NCBI GenBank assembly: GCA_002697505.1
Contig: NZWA01000081.1
Location: 6,280 to 13,880 of the forward strand
Direction of reading: 5' to 3'
DNA from: Flavobacteriales bacterium
GTDB lineage: Bacteria; Bacteroidota; Bacteroidia; Flavobacteriales; BACL11
DNA length: 7,601 bases
Shown here: one piece after another, positions 6,060 through 7,601 of the stretch
Layout of the letters: every line of letters begins with the position of its first letter
How positions within the stretch are numbered: position 1 is the stretch's first letter
Notes under the pieces: model-generated
The model's database searches: none
Seen by the model: the letters and a program-made list of their open reading frames with translations, nothing else
What the model was told of the DNA's origin: nothing
Program-made: the position numbers and the translations under genes

Positions 6060-7416
6060 AAAACTCAAACTTATATTTGTATGTGTGTCATTAACATTCT
6101 TCAGCAGTAATGTTAATGCTAAAAGCACACAAAAGGAGAACAATATTTTATTCATATTTGATGCCTCTAGATCTATGCTTGGAAATTGGGAAAGTGGCAG
6201 AAAGGTGGACATAGCAAAAAATATGTTAATAAACATGCTTGATTCACTAAAGAATTATGAAAATTTGAATATAGGACTGAGAGTATATGGAAATAGAAGT
6301 AGTTTTCCCCCTCAAGATTGCAATGATAGTCACTTAGAAGTTGAATTTTTACCAACAAAAAAAGCTGTTAAAAAAATAAAACATAAATTGAATTATATAC
6401 AGGCAAAAGGTTCATCTCCAATTGCTTATTCATTAGAAAAAGGAGCAAATGATTTTATTAATTCCAAAAGCAGGAATATTGTGATTTTGATAACTGACGG
6501 AAAAGAGGAATGTCAAATGGATCCCTGTGCTGTTTCTAGACTTTATCAAAAAAAAGGAATAATTTTAAAACCATTTATCATAGGTATTGGATTAGATGAA
6601 AGCTGGAAAAAGTCTTTTGATTGTGTTGGTCGTTTTTTTGACGTCAGTAAAGAAAATGAATTTGAAAATGTTTTAAATATAGTTGTTTCTCACATTATTG
6701 ATAATACTACAACTCAAGTCAATTTGTTAGATGAAAACAATGAAGCAATTGAATCTAATGTTAATATTTCATTTATTGATGAATTTACAAATACTGTAAA
6801 ATATAACTATATTCACACCTTAAATTCTTATGGTCAGCCTGACACAATGATCATTGATCCAGTTCTAACATACAGAGTTAAAGCACATACTTTACCTCCA
6901 GTTTCAGTTGATAGTGTTAAAATTTTACCAGGAAAACACACAATAATACCTCTTAAAACACCACAAGGAGAACTAATTGTAAAAATGAACTCAAGGACAA
7001 AATTTAACTATATTGTTAGAAAATCAGGAATAGATTCAACTCTTAATGTTCAAAGAATAAACACAAAACAGAAATACATTACAGGAAAATATGATATTGA
7101 AATTCTTACAATCCCTAGAATTATTTATAAAAATGTGGAGATAAACCAAAGTCAATTAACAGAATTTAAATTACCTTCTCCAGGAAGTGTAAAAATTTCT
7201 CTTTACAGCAAATCGTTTGGTGGTATCTATTATGAGGATGGAGATAAATTAGTACAAGTTTATTTTTTTAGAGGTCAAAATAAAGAGCATAAAGTTTCAC
7301 TAATGCCTGGTAGATACAAAATTATTTCAAGAAGTAAGTCGTCAAATAAATACATATCAACAAAAGAAAAAAATATTAAAATTAAATCTGGAAAAACAGA
7401 ATTTATAAAACTATAA
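6049..7416 (+). CDS. Secreted von Willebrand factor A (VWA) domain protein, role unknown
   Basis: The exact function is not recognised; it is an exported VWA-domain protein of 455 residues. The GTG start at 6049 is chosen because it gives a classic Sec signal peptide: basic IIKKLK, a hydrophobic stretch from LIF to TFFSS, and a likely cut after NVNA (residue 24). No lipobox or later membrane segment is seen, so a periplasmic or secreted location is likely. The VWA domain spans about 32-215. Its metal-binding MIDAS has DASRS at 38-42, Ser123 in GSSPIA where Thr is usual, and Asp150 in ITDGKEEC. Cysteines 91, 155, 160 and 192, in DCND and EECQMDPC contexts, recall VWA proteins with YGH..CxD and DGxExCxGDPC motifs, and could form disulfides after export. 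Residues from about 222 to the end look beta-rich and repetitive. It overlaps the transketolase N-subunit by 11 bases and ends (tandem TAA TAA) 4 bases before the C-subunit, so translation is probably coupled. No MoxR ATPase or Bat genes are adjacent. Confidence 0.85.
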   Translation: MIIKKLKLIFVCVSLTFFSSNVNAKSTQKENNILFIFDASRSMLGNWESGRKVDIAKNMLINMLDSLKNYENLNIGLRVYGNRSSFPPQDCNDSHLEVEFLPTKKAVKKIKHKLNYIQAKGSSPIAYSLEKGANDFINSKSRNIVILITDGKEECQMDPCAVSRLYQKKGIILKPFIIGIGLDESWKKSFDCVGRFFDVSKENEFENVLNIVVSHIIDNTTTQVNLLDENNEAIESNVNISFIDEFTNTVKYNYIHTLNSYGQPDTMIIDPVLTYRVKAHTLPPVSVDSVKILPGKHTIIPLKTPQGELIVKMNSRTKFNYIVRKSGIDSTLNVQRINTKQKYITGKYDIEILTIPRIIYKNVEINQSQLTEFKLPSPGSVKISLYSKSFGGIYYEDGDKLVQVYFFRGQNKEHKVSLMPGRYKIISRSKSSNKYISTKEKNIKIKSGKTEFIKL

Positions 7417-7420
7417 TAAA

Positions 7421-7601
7421 ATGGAAAATAAAGATACAAGATCTGGTTTCGGTGATGGATTAACAGAACTGGGGAGGAAAAATAAAAATGTTGTAGCATT
7501 GTGTGCAGACTTGACAGGATCATTAAAAATGAATGATTTCAAAAACGAAAATCCTGATAGGTTTTTTCAGATTGGTATTGCTGAAGCTAATATGATGGGA
7601 A
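7421..7601 (+). CDS. tkt: Transketolase C-terminal subunit, 5' part only
   Basis: The first 60 residues of the second transketolase half are visible before the window ends; the family is about 310-330 residues long (from memory). The reading frame starts MENKDTRSGFGDGLTELG and continues through NVVALCADLTGS (23-34) to FFQIGIAEANMMG (48-60). The GIAEANM motif carries Glu55, the family's conserved glutamate that activates the aminopyrimidine ring of ThDP (E. coli Glu411). This pyrimidine-binding domain must pair with the N-terminal subunit encoded at 5214-6059 to form the active site. The ATG follows the VWA stop by 4 bases and has no Shine-Dalgarno or promoter of its own, so it should be read from the same transcript by termination-reinitiation or coupled initiation. 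Confidence 0.93.
   Translation, partial: MENKDTRSGFGDGLTELGRKNKNVVALCADLTGSLKMNDFKNENPDRFFQIGIAEANMMG

Noticed and set aside
6072..6079. A TATATTTG octamer inside the VWA signal peptide coding region, as an internal promoter
   Set aside because: No TTG or TTA sits 19-21 bases upstream, and a transcript from it would lack the signal peptide start. It is likely chance in AT-rich DNA and shows the octamer alone is not proof of a promoter.
5744..6358. Minus-strand ORFs of 61-78 codons under the transketolase and VWA genes
   Set aside because: They are antisense to strongly supported coding regions, with no domain or coherent upstream signal.
6049..7416. VWA gene as part of a MoxR/Bat aerotolerance-type cluster or a calcium-activated chloride channel
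   Set aside because: No MoxR ATPase, DUF58 or Bat membrane genes are adjacent, and no transmembrane segment follows the signal peptide.
7275..7523. Minus-strand ORF of 82 codons crossing the VWA-transketolase junction
   Set aside because: It is antisense to the end of the VWA gene and the start of the transketolase C-subunit; its hydrophobic look is what complementing Lys/Asn-rich codons produces.
1..7601. CRISPR, tRNA, rRNA, insertion sequence or phage feature
   Set aside because: No regular repeats, cloverleaf-like sequence, transposase motif or terminal inverted repeats were seen on reading both strands.

Overview
This 7.6 kb window is AT-rich chromosomal DNA from a member of the Bacteroidota, probably a low-GC Flavobacteriia-like lineage. 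Three things point there. The ParE and ParC proteins are of the Bacteroidota type. No gene has a Shine-Dalgarno motif. The intergenic regions carry close matches to the Bacteroidota housekeeping promoter (TAnnTTTG at -7, with a TTG-like element about 20 bases upstream). The assignment rests on recall of protein families and motifs, not on a search.

Layout: the left two thirds are on the minus strand. Read in the direction of transcription they are ychF (5070 to 3973), parE (3868 to 2030) and parC (2005 to beyond position 1, so its C-terminus is missing). parE and parC are 24 bases apart and encode the two subunits of topoisomerase IV. ychF encodes the conserved ribosome-associated ATPase YchF. 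It has its own promoter, and a further promoter lies between it and parE. A 143-base divergent intergenic region (5071-5213) separates ychF from a plus-strand operon.

The plus-strand operon has three genes: the N-terminal (ThDP-binding) subunit of a split transketolase (5214-6059), a secreted von Willebrand factor A domain protein (6049-7416), and the start of the C-terminal transketolase subunit (7421 to beyond the window). The two transketolase halves must assemble to make one active enzyme of the non-oxidative pentose phosphate pathway. The VWA gene sits tightly between them. It overlaps the first half by 11 bases, starts at GTG, and ends 4 bases before the second half.

Most of the window is ordinary core-genome content. 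The most unusual element is the exported VWA protein wedged inside the transketolase pair. It has a MIDAS-type metal site, paired cysteines and a C-terminus that looks like three tandem beta-rich units of about 75 residues. No mobile element, CRISPR array, tRNA, rRNA or phage feature was seen.
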